Origin: Collinsella sp.
Lineage (GTDB): Bacteria > Actinomycetota > Coriobacteriia > Coriobacteriales > Coriobacteriaceae
Assembly (NCBI GenBank): GCA_019413925.1
Contig: DXMY01000024.1
Coordinates: 1 to 22,705, forward strand
Direction: 5' to 3'
Length of the DNA stretch: 22,705 nt
Shown here: positions 15,042 to 22,177 of the stretch, piece after piece
Layout: the number at the start of each line of letters is the position of its first letter
Position numbering within the stretch: the stretch's first letter is position 1
Translations under genes and position numbers: made by a program
The notes under the pieces: generated by a model
What the model was told of the DNA's origin: nothing
The model's input: the letters and a program-made list of their open reading frames with translations, nothing else
The model's database searches: none

Positions 15042-16151
15042 ATGGCAATAAAGATCGGGCAGCGTGGCAAGCCTGCAAGCGAGCAGCTGGCTGCTTCCGT
15101 AATTTTGACGGGTGCCTCGGCGCTGCGCATGATGCGCGCCGAGCGCCGGCAGATGGGCTACATAAGCTGGAAGGACCTTAATCCCGATGAAGAGCGCCGT
15201 GTGCTGCGCACGTCGTCGCCCTCGACCGAGGACATCTATCTTCCCGATTTGGTGCGGATTGGGGCCGCAAGCGGCGAGGTGCAAGAGGATTTGTGCTTGC
15301 TGGTAGGATCTGCAGCGCAGCGCCGCCGTATTCTTGGCGTGAGCTGGTCCGTATGCTCCGAGTTGCCCGCCGGCTCGATTCTAGAGGTGGAACCGGGGGT
15401 GTACAGTCTATCTCCCGAGGCCCTTTGCGTAGCCGTCGCGCGCGAGGTCGGCTGCATCCAGGCATTTGCCCTGGCCCAGGAGCTGTGCTCTAAGATTTCA
15501 CTGAGTGACCGCGGGAAGTATCTGCCTCCCTACACCTCGCCTGTCGTGAACAAATTGGCAAAGGACAAAGACCAGCCGCCAGATGTCGGTTACTTTGAGG
15601 TCGAGTCCGTGCTGACACCCGATTGCCTGGTAGATTACCTCGCGGCATGCAAGGGGAATGTGGCCAAACAGCTGCTGCGCCTGTGTCCCTACCTGTCAGA
15701 AAATCTGCGCTCGCCCATGGAGTGCATCATGCTCGCTCTGTTTTCGCTTCCGTTTTCCTATGGCGGATTTGCCTGCGGTCCCTTTAAGACCGACTACAAG
15801 ATCGAGTTCGATGACCGTGCGCAGGCAATCTCGGGGATGCCGCATGCAGTTTGCGATGCGTATCAGGAAGCAGCCCAGTTTGACCTGGAATACAACGGTG
15901 AGCTGGGCCATTCCTCCCGGAGGGGACGTATCCATGATGAAAAACGCAACACGGGCTTGATTACTATGGGAATCGAGGTCGCGACGGTCAATAACGAGAT
16001 GCTCTGCGACATGGAAGCAATGGAGGCGCTCGCATGGCGCATGCACCAGCGTATGCGAAAGCGGTACCGGAATCGTGTCGATGCCCGCAGGAAAAAGCAA
16101 GAGGCGCTGCTTAACACGCTGCGGGCGTGTTTTGGGCTTAAACCCGCCTAA
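15042..16151 (+). CDS. Uncharacterised protein with DUF559/AbiEi-like, nuclease-fold-like C-terminus
   Basis: The start at 15042 (MAIKIGQRGKPASEQ) follows AGGGGTGG; an in-frame TTG at 15024 overlaps the comF stop. The 369-residue product has an N-terminal VILTGASALRMMRA segment and a middle domain with ELPAGSILEVEPGVYSLSPE and CIQAFALAQELC. This resembles the coriobacterial proteins usually linked to AbiEi-type antitoxins or DUF559. The C-terminal part (about 277-315), FDLEYNGELGHSSRRGRIHD followed by EKRNTGLITMGIEVATV, has the E-x-G-x-x-H, D-x-x-R-x-x-x-L pattern of Vsr/DUF559-like PD-(D/E)xK folds. Whether it cuts DNA is unknown. No AbiEii-type toxin gene follows; the next 700 bases are repeats. 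Confidence 0.7.
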   Translation: MAIKIGQRGKPASEQLAASVILTGASALRMMRAERRQMGYISWKDLNPDEERRVLRTSSPSTEDIYLPDLVRIGAASGEVQEDLCLLVGSAAQRRRILGVSWSVCSELPAGSILEVEPGVYSLSPEALCVAVAREVGCIQAFALAQELCSKISLSDRGKYLPPYTSPVVNKLAKDKDQPPDVGYFEVESVLTPDCLVDYLAACKGNVAKQLLRLCPYLSENLRSPMECIMLALFSLPFSYGGFACGPFKTDYKIEFDDRAQAISGMPHAVCDAYQEAAQFDLEYNGELGHSSRRGRIHDEKRNTGLITMGIEVATVNNEMLCDMEAMEALAWRMHQRMRKRYRNRVDARRKKQEALLNTLRACFGLKPA

Positions 16152-16179
16152 CAATGCTCTGAAACAGGGGGTTGGATAT

Positions 16180-16284
16180 ATGCTCTGGCCAAAATATAGC
16201 AAATATGAGTACTGCTACAAATTCAGTAACAGCAAAATCAGGGATTTTGGGACTGGAAGAGGGGGTAAATTAGAAAGTTATTAA
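16180..16284 (+). CDS. Possible 34-aa small protein overlapping repeat copy 3
   Basis: The ATG at 16180 has CAGGGGG eight bases upstream and opens a frame MLWPKYSKYEYCYKFSNSKI, ending at 16284. The first 20 codons lie in the interspersed repeat and show the same peptide pattern as the frames of copies 1 and 2. Those copies have no usable start, so this may be a chance translation of a repeat. It lies 28 bases after the preceding gene. The peptide is Tyr/Lys-rich with no signal or membrane segment. Confidence 0.3.
   Translation: MLWPKYSKYEYCYKFSNSKIRDFGTGRGGKLESY
16187..16250 (+). repeat. Interspersed repeat, copy 3 (plus orientation)
   Basis: Begins GGCCAAAATATAGC, followed by AAATATGAGTACTG, the inner stem CTGCTAC/GTAACAG (16213-16219 with 16226-16232), and a closing ATTTTGG (16244-16250) that can pair with the opening CCAAAAT. 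The first 28 bases differ from the inverse of copy 2 at only one position. The outer arm changed at both ends relative to copies 1 and 2 (CCAAAAT with ATTTTGG instead of CCAAAAA with TTTTTGG), which keeps the pairing. Confidence 0.8.
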
Positions 16285-16344
16285 ACAAATGTGGAATATC
16301 CTGGCATCAATCTGACGTTATAGAGCGTGAAAACAGCTTGCAGA

Positions 16345-16401
16345 GCCAAAAACTCCTGCTACTAAATTGGTAACAGTACTCATATTTGCTATTTTTTGGC
16401 C
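16345..16401 (-). repeat. Interspersed repeat, copy 2 (minus orientation)
   Basis: Read on the minus strand it starts GGCCAAAAAATAGC, contains AAATATGAGTACTGTTAC, the inner stem CTGTTAC/GTAGCAG (16376-16370 with 16362-16356) and ends TTTTTGGC. The frame reads WPKNSKYEYCYQFSSRSFW with no start codon upstream. Homology with copy 1 extends outside the element (TTAGGGC a few bases before GGCC in both). Confidence 0.8.
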
Positions 16402-16523
16402 AAGGCGCCCTAAGACGGGTGTGTTGGGGCTTTCCATAGGGGAGCGACGGGCTCAATCAGAGCACGTGCGGTCCGTCCTGACCTGCGAAATCTGTACTCG
16501 CGATGCGAATAACGCCCCTAACC

Positions 16524-16552
16524 TTAAACTTTAGCTTGAACTTAGCTATAAT
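16524..16552 (+). promoter_or_regulatory. Promoter with perfect -10, upstream of a long leader
   Basis: TATAAT (16547-16552) is a consensus -10 element. TTAAAC (16524-16529), 17 bases upstream, is a moderate -35. Transcription would start near 16559, about 325 bases before the lipoprotein start codon. Confidence 0.6.
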
Positions 16553-16558
16553 GCGCTA

Positions 16559-16883
16559 CGTTCCTACCAGGCTGTGGTTGCGGACGGACGAAATGCCCGT
16601 CCTAGTCCAAGACAGACGCGGTCAAAGGGATCCACGTAAGCGACCGCGTGCGCGCGGCGCGATCATGGCGCGTCCTAGATGTAAGCCGCACCGTCCGTTC
16701 TACTTTCTTTGGGGCAATACCGCCTCGCGGGCGAGCGGGCCAGTCGTGAAGGTGGCTGCGGCCTCCCGAGCAAACACCCCGGTGCGCAAGTGTGGGGTCA
16801 AATACCAGGTCAGCTGGTGGGAACAACCTGATATTCCGCGCAACGCACGGATCGTATACGACACAGAAGGCAGGGTAGTGGAC
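16559..16883 (+). ncRNA. Uncharacterised structured leader or small RNA
   Basis: About 325 bases between a strong promoter and the lipoprotein start are rich in inverted repeats: GGACGG/CCGTCC (16582-16587, 16597-16602), CGCGGTC/GACCGCG (16617-16623, 16642-16648) and ACCAG/CTGGT (16804-16808, 16814-16818). The frame open through it uses many rare codons (AGG, AGA, CGA, CTA) that the true genes avoid, so it looks non-coding. It does not match tmRNA, RNase P RNA, 4.5S RNA or the common riboswitch cores that I can recognise by eye. It could be a riboswitch-type leader of the transporter gene or a stand-alone RNA. Confidence 0.35.
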
Positions 16884-17909
16884 ATGGTGAGGGGCAGCTT
16901 GATGCACGCGGCTCGGTTAGGTGCTGGGACCGCAGCGGTCATCGCCGTTTTGGGCCTGAGCGGATGCGCGTTCAACCCGCTGTCTACGTTCACGACTCCC
17001 ACGATCGACCAGATCGAGTACGAGACCGTCACGCCGGCGGTGTCGGACGATGCCCTGGTCACTCCCGGAACCCTGACGGTCGCCCTCGATACTTCCGATG
17101 CGCCGCAGGCAATGCAGGGCGCCGACGGCGAGCTCACGGGGTATGCGGTTGACGCCGCCCGCGCCCTCGCAAGCCGCATGGGCCTTAAGGTCACCTTTGT
17201 CGATGCGTCCTCGGCAGGTTCCGCGCTCGGCGACAAAAAGGCCGATATCTTTATCGGCGAGATTAACTCCACGGACGGGGACATTAGCTCGCTCGGCACC
17301 TGCCTGTACGATGCCACTTCCGTGTTCGGTAAAACTAGCGATGGTGGGTCGCTAAGCGTTTCCACCGATACCCTTAACACGTCTACTCTGGGCGTTCAGA
17401 TGTCCTCGGCCTCGCAGGAGGCGCTTGCTAAGCAGAGCATCACCGCCAACCAAAAGACCTACTCCAACATCAACGAGTGCTTTGAGGCGCTCGAGTCCGG
17501 CGAGGTCGACTATGTGATCTGCGACTCCACGGCCGGCGGCTATCTTGCACGCCTGATGAGCGAGGTCTCCTATGTCGGTGCGCTCGAGGCGCCCTCGACG
17601 CTTGGTGTTGCGGGCCTCTCGTCCAATGACGAACTGTGCCGTGCCGTGAGTGATGCCCTCGACGACATCACGGTCGACGGTACGCTCGAGGCGGTTCACT
17701 GCGTCTGGTACGGTCAGATTCCCTACGACCTCACCACTAAGACGGTTTCGGGCGCTAACGTGCAGCCGGGCGACTCTGAGTCCAGTGAGACCACGTCCTC
17801 CGGCAGCGAGTCCTCCGATTCCAACAATGAGACCGCATCCTCCGAGGACAAATCGTCCAGCCAGGAAGGCACCATCACTGACGACGACATTAACAAACTC
17901 AATAGCTAG
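16884..17909 (+). CDS. ABC transporter substrate-binding lipoprotein (SBP family 3)
   Basis: The start was set at the ATG at 16884; the ATG at 16902, with AGGGG seven bases upstream, is an equal alternative. The open frame extends to 16503 but that part looks untranslated. The 341-residue product has a lipoprotein signal peptide with lipobox LSGC (Cys28), so it should be anchored to the outer face of the membrane. The mature part has the type-3 solute-binding fold: LTVALDTSDAPQAMQGADGE, GYAVDAARALASRMGLKV, ADIFIGEINST and a second lobe with ALESGEVDYVICDS. Family members bind polar amino acids. The C-terminal 50 residues are a Ser/Glu-rich linker. No permease or ATPase gene is adjacent, so it may serve a distant transporter or act as a sensor. 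Confidence 0.82.
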   Translation: MVRGSLMHAARLGAGTAAVIAVLGLSGCAFNPLSTFTTPTIDQIEYETVTPAVSDDALVTPGTLTVALDTSDAPQAMQGADGELTGYAVDAARALASRMGLKVTFVDASSAGSALGDKKADIFIGEINSTDGDISSLGTCLYDATSVFGKTSDGGSLSVSTDTLNTSTLGVQMSSASQEALAKQSITANQKTYSNINECFEALESGEVDYVICDSTAGGYLARLMSEVSYVGALEAPSTLGVAGLSSNDELCRAVSDALDDITVDGTLEAVHCVWYGQIPYDLTTKTVSGANVQPGDSESSETTSSGSESSDSNNETASSEDKSSSQEGTITDDDINKLNS

Positions 17910-17923
17910 TTATTGCTAGGGGT

Positions 17924-17952
17924 GGTGTCTCCTATACGTTGGAAAGGACACC
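17924..17952. other. Small stem-loop after the lipoprotein gene
   Basis: GGTGTC (17924-17929) pairs with GACACC (17947-17952), with an inner TCC/GGA. It precedes the main terminator by 24 bases and has no T-run. Confidence 0.4.
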
Positions 17953-17975
17953 TCTTCACGGTTTCAACACGCACT

Positions 17976-18009
17976 GCCGGGCTTCCCCAATAGGGGAGCC
18001 CGGCTTTTC
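17976..18009 (+). terminator. Intrinsic terminator after the lipoprotein gene
   Basis: GCCGGGCTTCCCC (17976-17988) pairs with GGGGAGCCCGGC (17993-18004), with one bulge and a 4-nt loop, followed by TTTT. The remaining 217 bases up to the hpf start hold no gene that I can support and no clear promoter. The 31-codon ORF at 18093-18188 lacks an RBS. Confidence 0.88.
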
Positions 18010-18226
18010 CATCCCTATAAAACCAGCAGGTCAAAGCCAATTTTTGGGACCAAATATAAAGCCGCCAGCTCCCTCCTATAGCGCACTTTGCCATGGAAAA
18101 GTACGAGACTTCGGTATGCGGTATCAAGCAATCGTTATTCGGGTCTTTAGGAATCCGCGTGATTAAATGCACGGCAATGGGTACATAGCCAGTACAGTAA
18201 GTCCCCGAGGCAGATTGGAGCCACGT

Positions 18227-18811
18227 ATGGATATCAAGGTTTCTGGACGCAAGACGACGGTAACCGATGCTCTGCGTGCGCATGTGGATGAGAAGATCGG
18301 CGAGGCGCTCAAGGTTTTCGATATCGAGCCCATGACGGTCGACGTTGTACTTCGCTATGAGAAGAACCCCTCGAACCCCAACCCGGCAATCGTCGAGGTC
18401 ACGGTTCGTGCCCGCGGTTCGGTGATTCGCGTTGCCGAGCACGGTGCAGATATGTACGCCGCCATCGACCTCTCCGCCGATAAGGTCACCCGCCAGCTGC
18501 GTAAGTTCAAGACCAAGGTCGTGGACAACCGCCAGGGCGGTGCCAGCGCCGCGGATGTTGCGCCGGTCGAGCGCGTCGAGGATCTGGCCGACCTGCTGCT
18601 GCCCGAGGAGGAGGACGACCTGCTCGTCCGCGAGAAGGTCATCGACGTCACCCCGATGACTGAGGAGCAGGCGCTGGTGCAGACCGATCTGCTCGGCCAC
18701 GACTTCTACGTGTTCGAGAACGCGACGACCGGCCTTATCAATGTGGTGTATCACCGTAAGAATGGTGGATATGGCATCATCAAGCCCCGTATCGAAACAC
18801 TTGACGAGTAA
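18227..18811 (+). CDS. hpf: Ribosome hibernation promoting factor, long form
   Basis: This 194-residue protein binds the 30S decoding region and dimerises 70S ribosomes into inactive 100S particles in slow growth. The start at 18227 has TTGGAG six bases upstream. The N-terminal S30AE domain (1-105) begins MDIKVSGRKTTVTDALRAHV and has ADMYAAIDLSADKVTRQLRK (about 84-103). A linker (about 110-135) leads to the C-terminal dimerisation domain (about 136-194) with the typical EALVQTDLLGHDFYVFENAT-like pattern (here EEQALVQTDLLGHDFYVF) and GLINVVYHRKNGGYGIIKP. The two-domain layout defines the long form. It is monocistronic between two terminators. Confidence 0.95.
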   Translation: MDIKVSGRKTTVTDALRAHVDEKIGEALKVFDIEPMTVDVVLRYEKNPSNPNPAIVEVTVRARGSVIRVAEHGADMYAAIDLSADKVTRQLRKFKTKVVDNRQGGASAADVAPVERVEDLADLLLPEEEDDLLVREKVIDVTPMTEEQALVQTDLLGHDFYVFENATTGLINVVYHRKNGGYGIIKPRIETLDE

Positions 18812-18815
18812 AATA

Positions 18816-18837
18816 CGTTAACTTGCATGAGTTAACG
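18816..18837. other. 8-bp inverted repeat after hpf
   Basis: CGTTAACT (18816-18823) and AGTTAACG (18830-18837) are perfectly complementary around a 6-nt loop, immediately before the terminator stem. It could stabilise the 3' end, or be an operator for degV. Confidence 0.45.
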
Positions 18838-18840
18838 GTT

Positions 18841-18873
18841 GGCGGCCATCCCATGCGGGTGGTCGCCTTTTTT
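18841..18873 (+). terminator. Intrinsic terminator after hpf
   Basis: GGCGGCCATCCC pairs with GGGTGGTCGCC, with one bulge and a short ATGC loop, followed by TTTTTT. It lies 30 bases after the hpf stop and just before the RBS of the next gene. Confidence 0.85.
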
Positions 18874-18891
18874 ACGTAAGGAGTCGCTTTG

Positions 18892-19848
18892 ATGGACAAG
18901 GCTGCATCTACCGGCCATTCTGACCGCTGCCGCATCGTCGTCGATACCTGCTGCGACTTTAGCCCCGAGGTCGCCGCGAACCTCGATGTCGATATCCTGG
19001 GTTTCCCCTTCATTATCGATGGCGAAGAGCGCACGGATGACATCTGGTCGAGCATGAGCCCTAAGGAGTTCTACGACCGCATGCGCGCCGGTGCCCGCGT
19101 GTCCACCTCGGCTGTGTCGCTCGGTCGCTATATCGAGTTCTTTACCGAGTGCGCCAAAGAGGGTACGCCCACGGTCTACCTGTGCTTTACCTCGGCGCTG
19201 TCGTCGAGCTACAACTCCGCGTGCCAGGCGGCAGATGCCGTGCGCGCCGAGTATCCCAACTTTGAGCTCTACGTGGTCGACAACGCTCTGCCCTGCGCGA
19301 CCGGCGCGCTCTTGGCGCTCGAGGCCGTGCGCCAGCGTTCGGCGGGACTGACCGCCAAACAGCTGGTCGATTGGGCAAACGAGGCAAAAACCTACGTGCA
19401 CGGCTACTTTACGCTCGAGAGCTTCGACGCACTGGCTGCCGGCGGCCGCATTCCTCCCGCGGCGGCGCAGCTCACGGCAAAGCTCGACGTCAAGCCCGAG
19501 CTCTCCTACGACCTGGCCGGCTCGCTGTCGCTGATCGGCGTCAACCGCGGCCGCAAGAAGGCGCTCAAGTCCATCCTCAAGTCGTTCCGCGAGAACTACG
19601 TGCCCGATCGCACCATGCCCATCGCCATCATGACGGCCGATGCCGAAAAGGATGGTGACTGGCTCGAAGCCGCCATCCGCAAGGAGGAGGGTTGCGCCGA
19701 CGTCACGATCATTCGCGGCTCCGTGGGTCCCACCATCGGCTCGCACGTGGGCCCCGGCATGGTGGGCTGCGCGTTTTGGGGCAAGAATCGCGCCGAGAAA
19801 GCCTCGCTTTCCGACCGTATCGCCCGCCGCGTGCGCGGTCAGTAGGCA
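18892..19848 (+). CDS. DegV family fatty-acid-binding protein
   Basis: The ATG at 18892 has AAGGAG eight bases upstream; the TTG one codon earlier is not needed. The product, about 317 residues, has the DegV two-domain fold. IVVDTCCDFSPEVA (about 14-27) is the N-terminal strand and loop; VSTSAVSLGRYIEFF, YLCFTSALSSSYNSA and YVVDNALPCATGALLALEA follow the family pattern (xTSQP, SSxLSGTY, DSxxxSxGxG), although the usual SGT is SSS here. The C-terminal lobe has SFDALAAGGRI and GPTIGSHVGPGMVGCAFWG, the family's conserved GPVIGTHxGPG. In Firmicutes such proteins (FakB) present fatty acids to FakA kinase. No fakA lies here. The frame closes with TAG shortly after RRVRGQ. Confidence 0.9.
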
Positions 19849-19943
19849 AGCGCTGCGTCCGTAATCGCCCTCGACTCACAGCCCAAACGCTGGCACCGAG
19901 TATTCAACCTGGTAACAACACCCAACCCAAAAGGAAAGGTTTC

Positions 19944-21023
19944 ATGGCAAACAAGCTCTCCGTCGCATTCATTGGCACCGGAATCATGGGTGCCCCCATC
20001 GCCGGCCACATTCTGGACGCCGGCTATCCCGTCACGGTCAACAACCGCACCAAGTCCAAGGCGGCGGCGCTTATCGAGCGCGGCGCCGTCTGGGCAGATA
20101 CGCCGGCCGATGCCGCGGCGAACGCCGATGTCGTCTTTACCATGGTGGGCTATCCCTCCGAGGTCGAGGAACTCTACCTGGCGGGCGACGGCCTGCTCGC
20201 GTGCACCAAGCCGGGTGCGGTCTTGATCGACCTCACCACGAGCTCGCCCGAGCTTGCCCGTGACATTGCCGAGGCCGCCCAGGTTTCTGGTCGCATGGCG
20301 TTTGACTGCCCCGTCACCGGCGGCGAGTCGGGCGCTATCGCCGGTACGCTCACGGCTATCGTGGGCGCTACCGAGAACGACATCGCGCCGGTCCGCGACA
20401 TCCTTGCCACCTTTGCGGCCAACATCTGCTGCTTCGACGGCGCCGGCAAGGGCCAGGCTGCCAAGCTCGCCAACCAGGTGTCGCTGGGCGCCTGCATGGT
20501 CGGCATGGCAGACGCCATGGCATTTGCCGAGCTGAGCGGCCTTGACCTGGAGAAGACCCGCCAGATGATCCTGGGCGGTACCGGCAAGTCCGGCGCCATG
20601 GAGAGCCTGGCTCCCAAGGCGCTCGACGGCGACTACAAGCCCGGCTTTATGGTCGAGCACTTCATTAAGGACCTGCGTCTGGCGCTCGCCTACGCCGATG
20701 ACCGCGAGCTCGCGCTGCCCGGCGCTGATGTGGCCTTTACGCTCTACGACATGCTCGACGCCATCGGTGGCGCCAAGCTGGGTACCCAGGCCATCACGGT
20801 CCTCTACAAGGAGGAGGCCGACGCCATCGCCGCCGGTCTGGACTGGTCGCAGTATCGTCCCGAGGAGCATGGTACTCACGAGGAAGGCTGCGGTTGCGGC
20901 GAGCATGGCGACGATCACGAGTGCGGTTGTGGCCACCACCACGACGAGGGCCACGAGTGCTGCGGCGGCCACGGCCATGACGACGGCCACGAGTGCTGCT
21001 GCGGCCACCATCACGAGGAGTAA
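19944..21023 (+). CDS. 3-hydroxyisobutyrate dehydrogenase family oxidoreductase with His/Cys-rich tail
   Basis: The start at 19944 has AAGGAAAGG upstream; longer frames upstream are chance. The 359-residue protein has a Rossmann nucleotide site FIGTGIMGAPIAGHIL (9-24), the substrate loop DCPVTGGESGAIAGTL (121-136), and catalytic Lys174 with Asn177 (KLANQ). It should oxidise a beta-hydroxyacid with NAD(P); N33-N34-R35 after the second strand suggests NADP preference. About 310 residues make the whole family fold. Residues 313-359 are an added tail with 9 Cys and 12 His (CGCGEH, CGCGHHH, ECCGGHGH, ECCCGHHH), which should bind transition metals. It is first in a tight run with the next three genes (gaps 5, 15 and 6 bases). 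Confidence 0.9.
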   Translation: MANKLSVAFIGTGIMGAPIAGHILDAGYPVTVNNRTKSKAAALIERGAVWADTPADAAANADVVFTMVGYPSEVEELYLAGDGLLACTKPGAVLIDLTTSSPELARDIAEAAQVSGRMAFDCPVTGGESGAIAGTLTAIVGATENDIAPVRDILATFAANICCFDGAGKGQAAKLANQVSLGACMVGMADAMAFAELSGLDLEKTRQMILGGTGKSGAMESLAPKALDGDYKPGFMVEHFIKDLRLALAYADDRELALPGADVAFTLYDMLDAIGGAKLGTQAITVLYKEEADAIAAGLDWSQYRPEEHGTHEEGCGCGEHGDDHECGCGHHHDEGHECCGGHGHDDGHECCCGHHHEE

Positions 21024-21028
21024 CGCCC

Positions 21029-21457
21029 ATGAGCTGGACGTTCGTGGTGCTTGCGCTGGCGCTCTTTCTCTTTGCGATCTACATCGGTTTTTTGTGCGGC
21101 CAGTGGGCGTGCGAAAAGCGCGTGATCACCAAGCGCGACTACTGGATTGCCAACTTTGCGGGTGCGGTGGCAGTCGTCCTGCTGACCTGGGTGTTCTCGC
21201 TGTTCCCGCTGGTGCAGTTTGCGCCGATCGGCTGGCTCGGCGGCTTTATCGCCGGCCTTAAGATGAGCTTTGGCGAGTCCGTCGGTCCGTGGCGCAAGCA
21301 CGACGAGGTCTTTAACGTCAACAAGGCTCACCGTGCCGCCGCCGACGCGGGCGACGCCGAGGAACGCCGCCGTGCGCGTCGCAATGGCGCGGCCGATCGA
21401 CAGCTCATCTCGGTCACCGATGACAGCAAGGGTGCTGGCAAGCACGCTAAGAAATAG
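21029..21457 (+). CDS. Small two-TM membrane protein of unknown function
   Basis: The start at 21029 follows GAGGAG at the end of the previous gene, with an 8-base spacer. The 142-residue product has membrane helices at about 3-24 (FVVLALALFLFAIYIGFLCG) and 37-60, plus a more weakly hydrophobic loop with FAPIGWLGGFIAGLKMSFG. A charged, Arg/Ala-rich cytoplasmic tail (about 85-142) follows. No family is recognised. Its position in a run with a dehydrogenase, a HEAT-like protein and isocitrate dehydrogenase does not suggest a clear role. Confidence 0.82.
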   Translation: MSWTFVVLALALFLFAIYIGFLCGQWACEKRVITKRDYWIANFAGAVAVVLLTWVFSLFPLVQFAPIGWLGGFIAGLKMSFGESVGPWRKHDEVFNVNKAHRAAADAGDAEERRRARRNGAADRQLISVTDDSKGAGKHAKK

Positions 21458-21472
21458 TAAGAAGAGGTAACT

Positions 21473-22171
21473 ATGGCAGAAAACAAAGACGAACAGCTCG
21501 CCGACGAGGAGCTGGCACAGCTTCAGCTGGCAGAGGAGAACGAGAACGCCGTCGACCGTCTGGTCAAGGAACTCGGCTGCCCCACGCGCCGCATCCGCCA
21601 GTTTGCCGCCCGCGTGCTGCACCTGCTTGCCGAGCGCGATCCGCAGCGCGTCGTGCCCTGCGTGCCCGCGCTGATCGAGGCGCTCGACCGCCCCGAGGCT
21701 CAGACCCGCTGGGAGGCCCTCGATGCCCTGACGGCGCTCGCCACCACCTGCCCCGAGCAGCTGGGCGATGCCTTTGAGGGTGCCGAGACCGCACTGTTCG
21801 ACGAGATCTCCTCCACGCTGCGCTATGCTGCCTTCCGCCTGCTGTGCGTGTGGGGCGCCACGAGCGTCGAGCGTTCGCGCGAGGCTTGGCCCATCCTGGA
21901 CGAGGCCATCCAGTGCTACCACGGCGACCTCGAGTATCGCGACATGCTCGGTTGCCTGTACGAGTTTGGCCAGGGCGAGATTGACGCCGAGGTTGCCGAG
22001 AAGCTTGCGCTGCGCCTTAAGTTCGATGCCGAGAACGGTAAGGGCAGCTATCTCAAGGCCCGTTCGAGCGAGATTTGCGAAATGCTTGTTAAACGTTTTG
22101 GCCTGGATCTCTCCAAAAAGAAGAAGCGTGCTAGCGTTAAAAAATCTGACGACGCCGAAGACGAGGAGTAA
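21473..22171 (+). CDS. HEAT-like repeat protein
   Basis: This 232-residue, probably cytosolic protein has an acidic N-terminal helix (MAENKDEQLADEELAQLQLA). It then has paired helices typical of HEAT/armadillo scaffolds, for example RRIRQFAARVLHLLAERDP (about 39-57) and ALIEALDRPEAQTRWEALDA (about 67-86). The C-terminal part is helical and ends in a basic cluster (SKKKKRASVKK) followed by an acidic end (SDDAEDEE). The RBS AAGAGG lies before the ATG. Such folds usually mediate protein binding; no partner is evident. Spacing suggests cotranscription with its neighbours. Confidence 0.8.
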   Translation: MAENKDEQLADEELAQLQLAEENENAVDRLVKELGCPTRRIRQFAARVLHLLAERDPQRVVPCVPALIEALDRPEAQTRWEALDALTALATTCPEQLGDAFEGAETALFDEISSTLRYAAFRLLCVWGATSVERSREAWPILDEAIQCYHGDLEYRDMLGCLYEFGQGEIDAEVAEKLALRLKFDAENGKGSYLKARSSEICEMLVKRFGLDLSKKKKRASVKKSDDAEDEE

Positions 22172-22177
22172 CAGATT

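Larger units (their letters stand above)
16187..16401. mobile_element. MITE-like unit bounded by inverted repeat copies
   Basis: Copies 3 and 2 face each other in opposite orientation. They form terminal inverted repeats of at least 28 bp with one mismatch (about 46 bp with five mismatches) around a non-coding A+T-richer core. Total length is 215 bp. No transposase lies inside and no clear target duplication flanks it. Copy 1 is solitary, so two independent insertions are the alternative. Confidence 0.45.

Noticed and set aside
16503..16883. N-terminal extension of the lipoprotein frame
   Set aside because: It would place 127 residues before the lipoprotein signal peptide, uses many rare codons, and overlaps the promoter -10. 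An untranslated leader is more likely.
16559..16883. RNase P RNA, tmRNA or 4.5S RNA
   Set aside because: The universal cores are missing: there is no GAGGAAAGTCC, no tRNA-like CCA end, and no GGAAGGAAGCAGCC-like loop. An ACAGAA near 16863 is isolated.
16859..16886. T-box riboswitch (AGGGTAGTGG before the lipoprotein start)
   Set aside because: The conserved GGGTGGNACCGCG is not present, and no specifier stem I could be traced.
18093..18188. 31-codon ORF MEKYETSVCGIKQSLFGSLG before hpf
   Set aside because: It has no RBS. Its KYE resemblance to the interspersed repeat is weak at DNA level, so I did not count it as a fourth copy.
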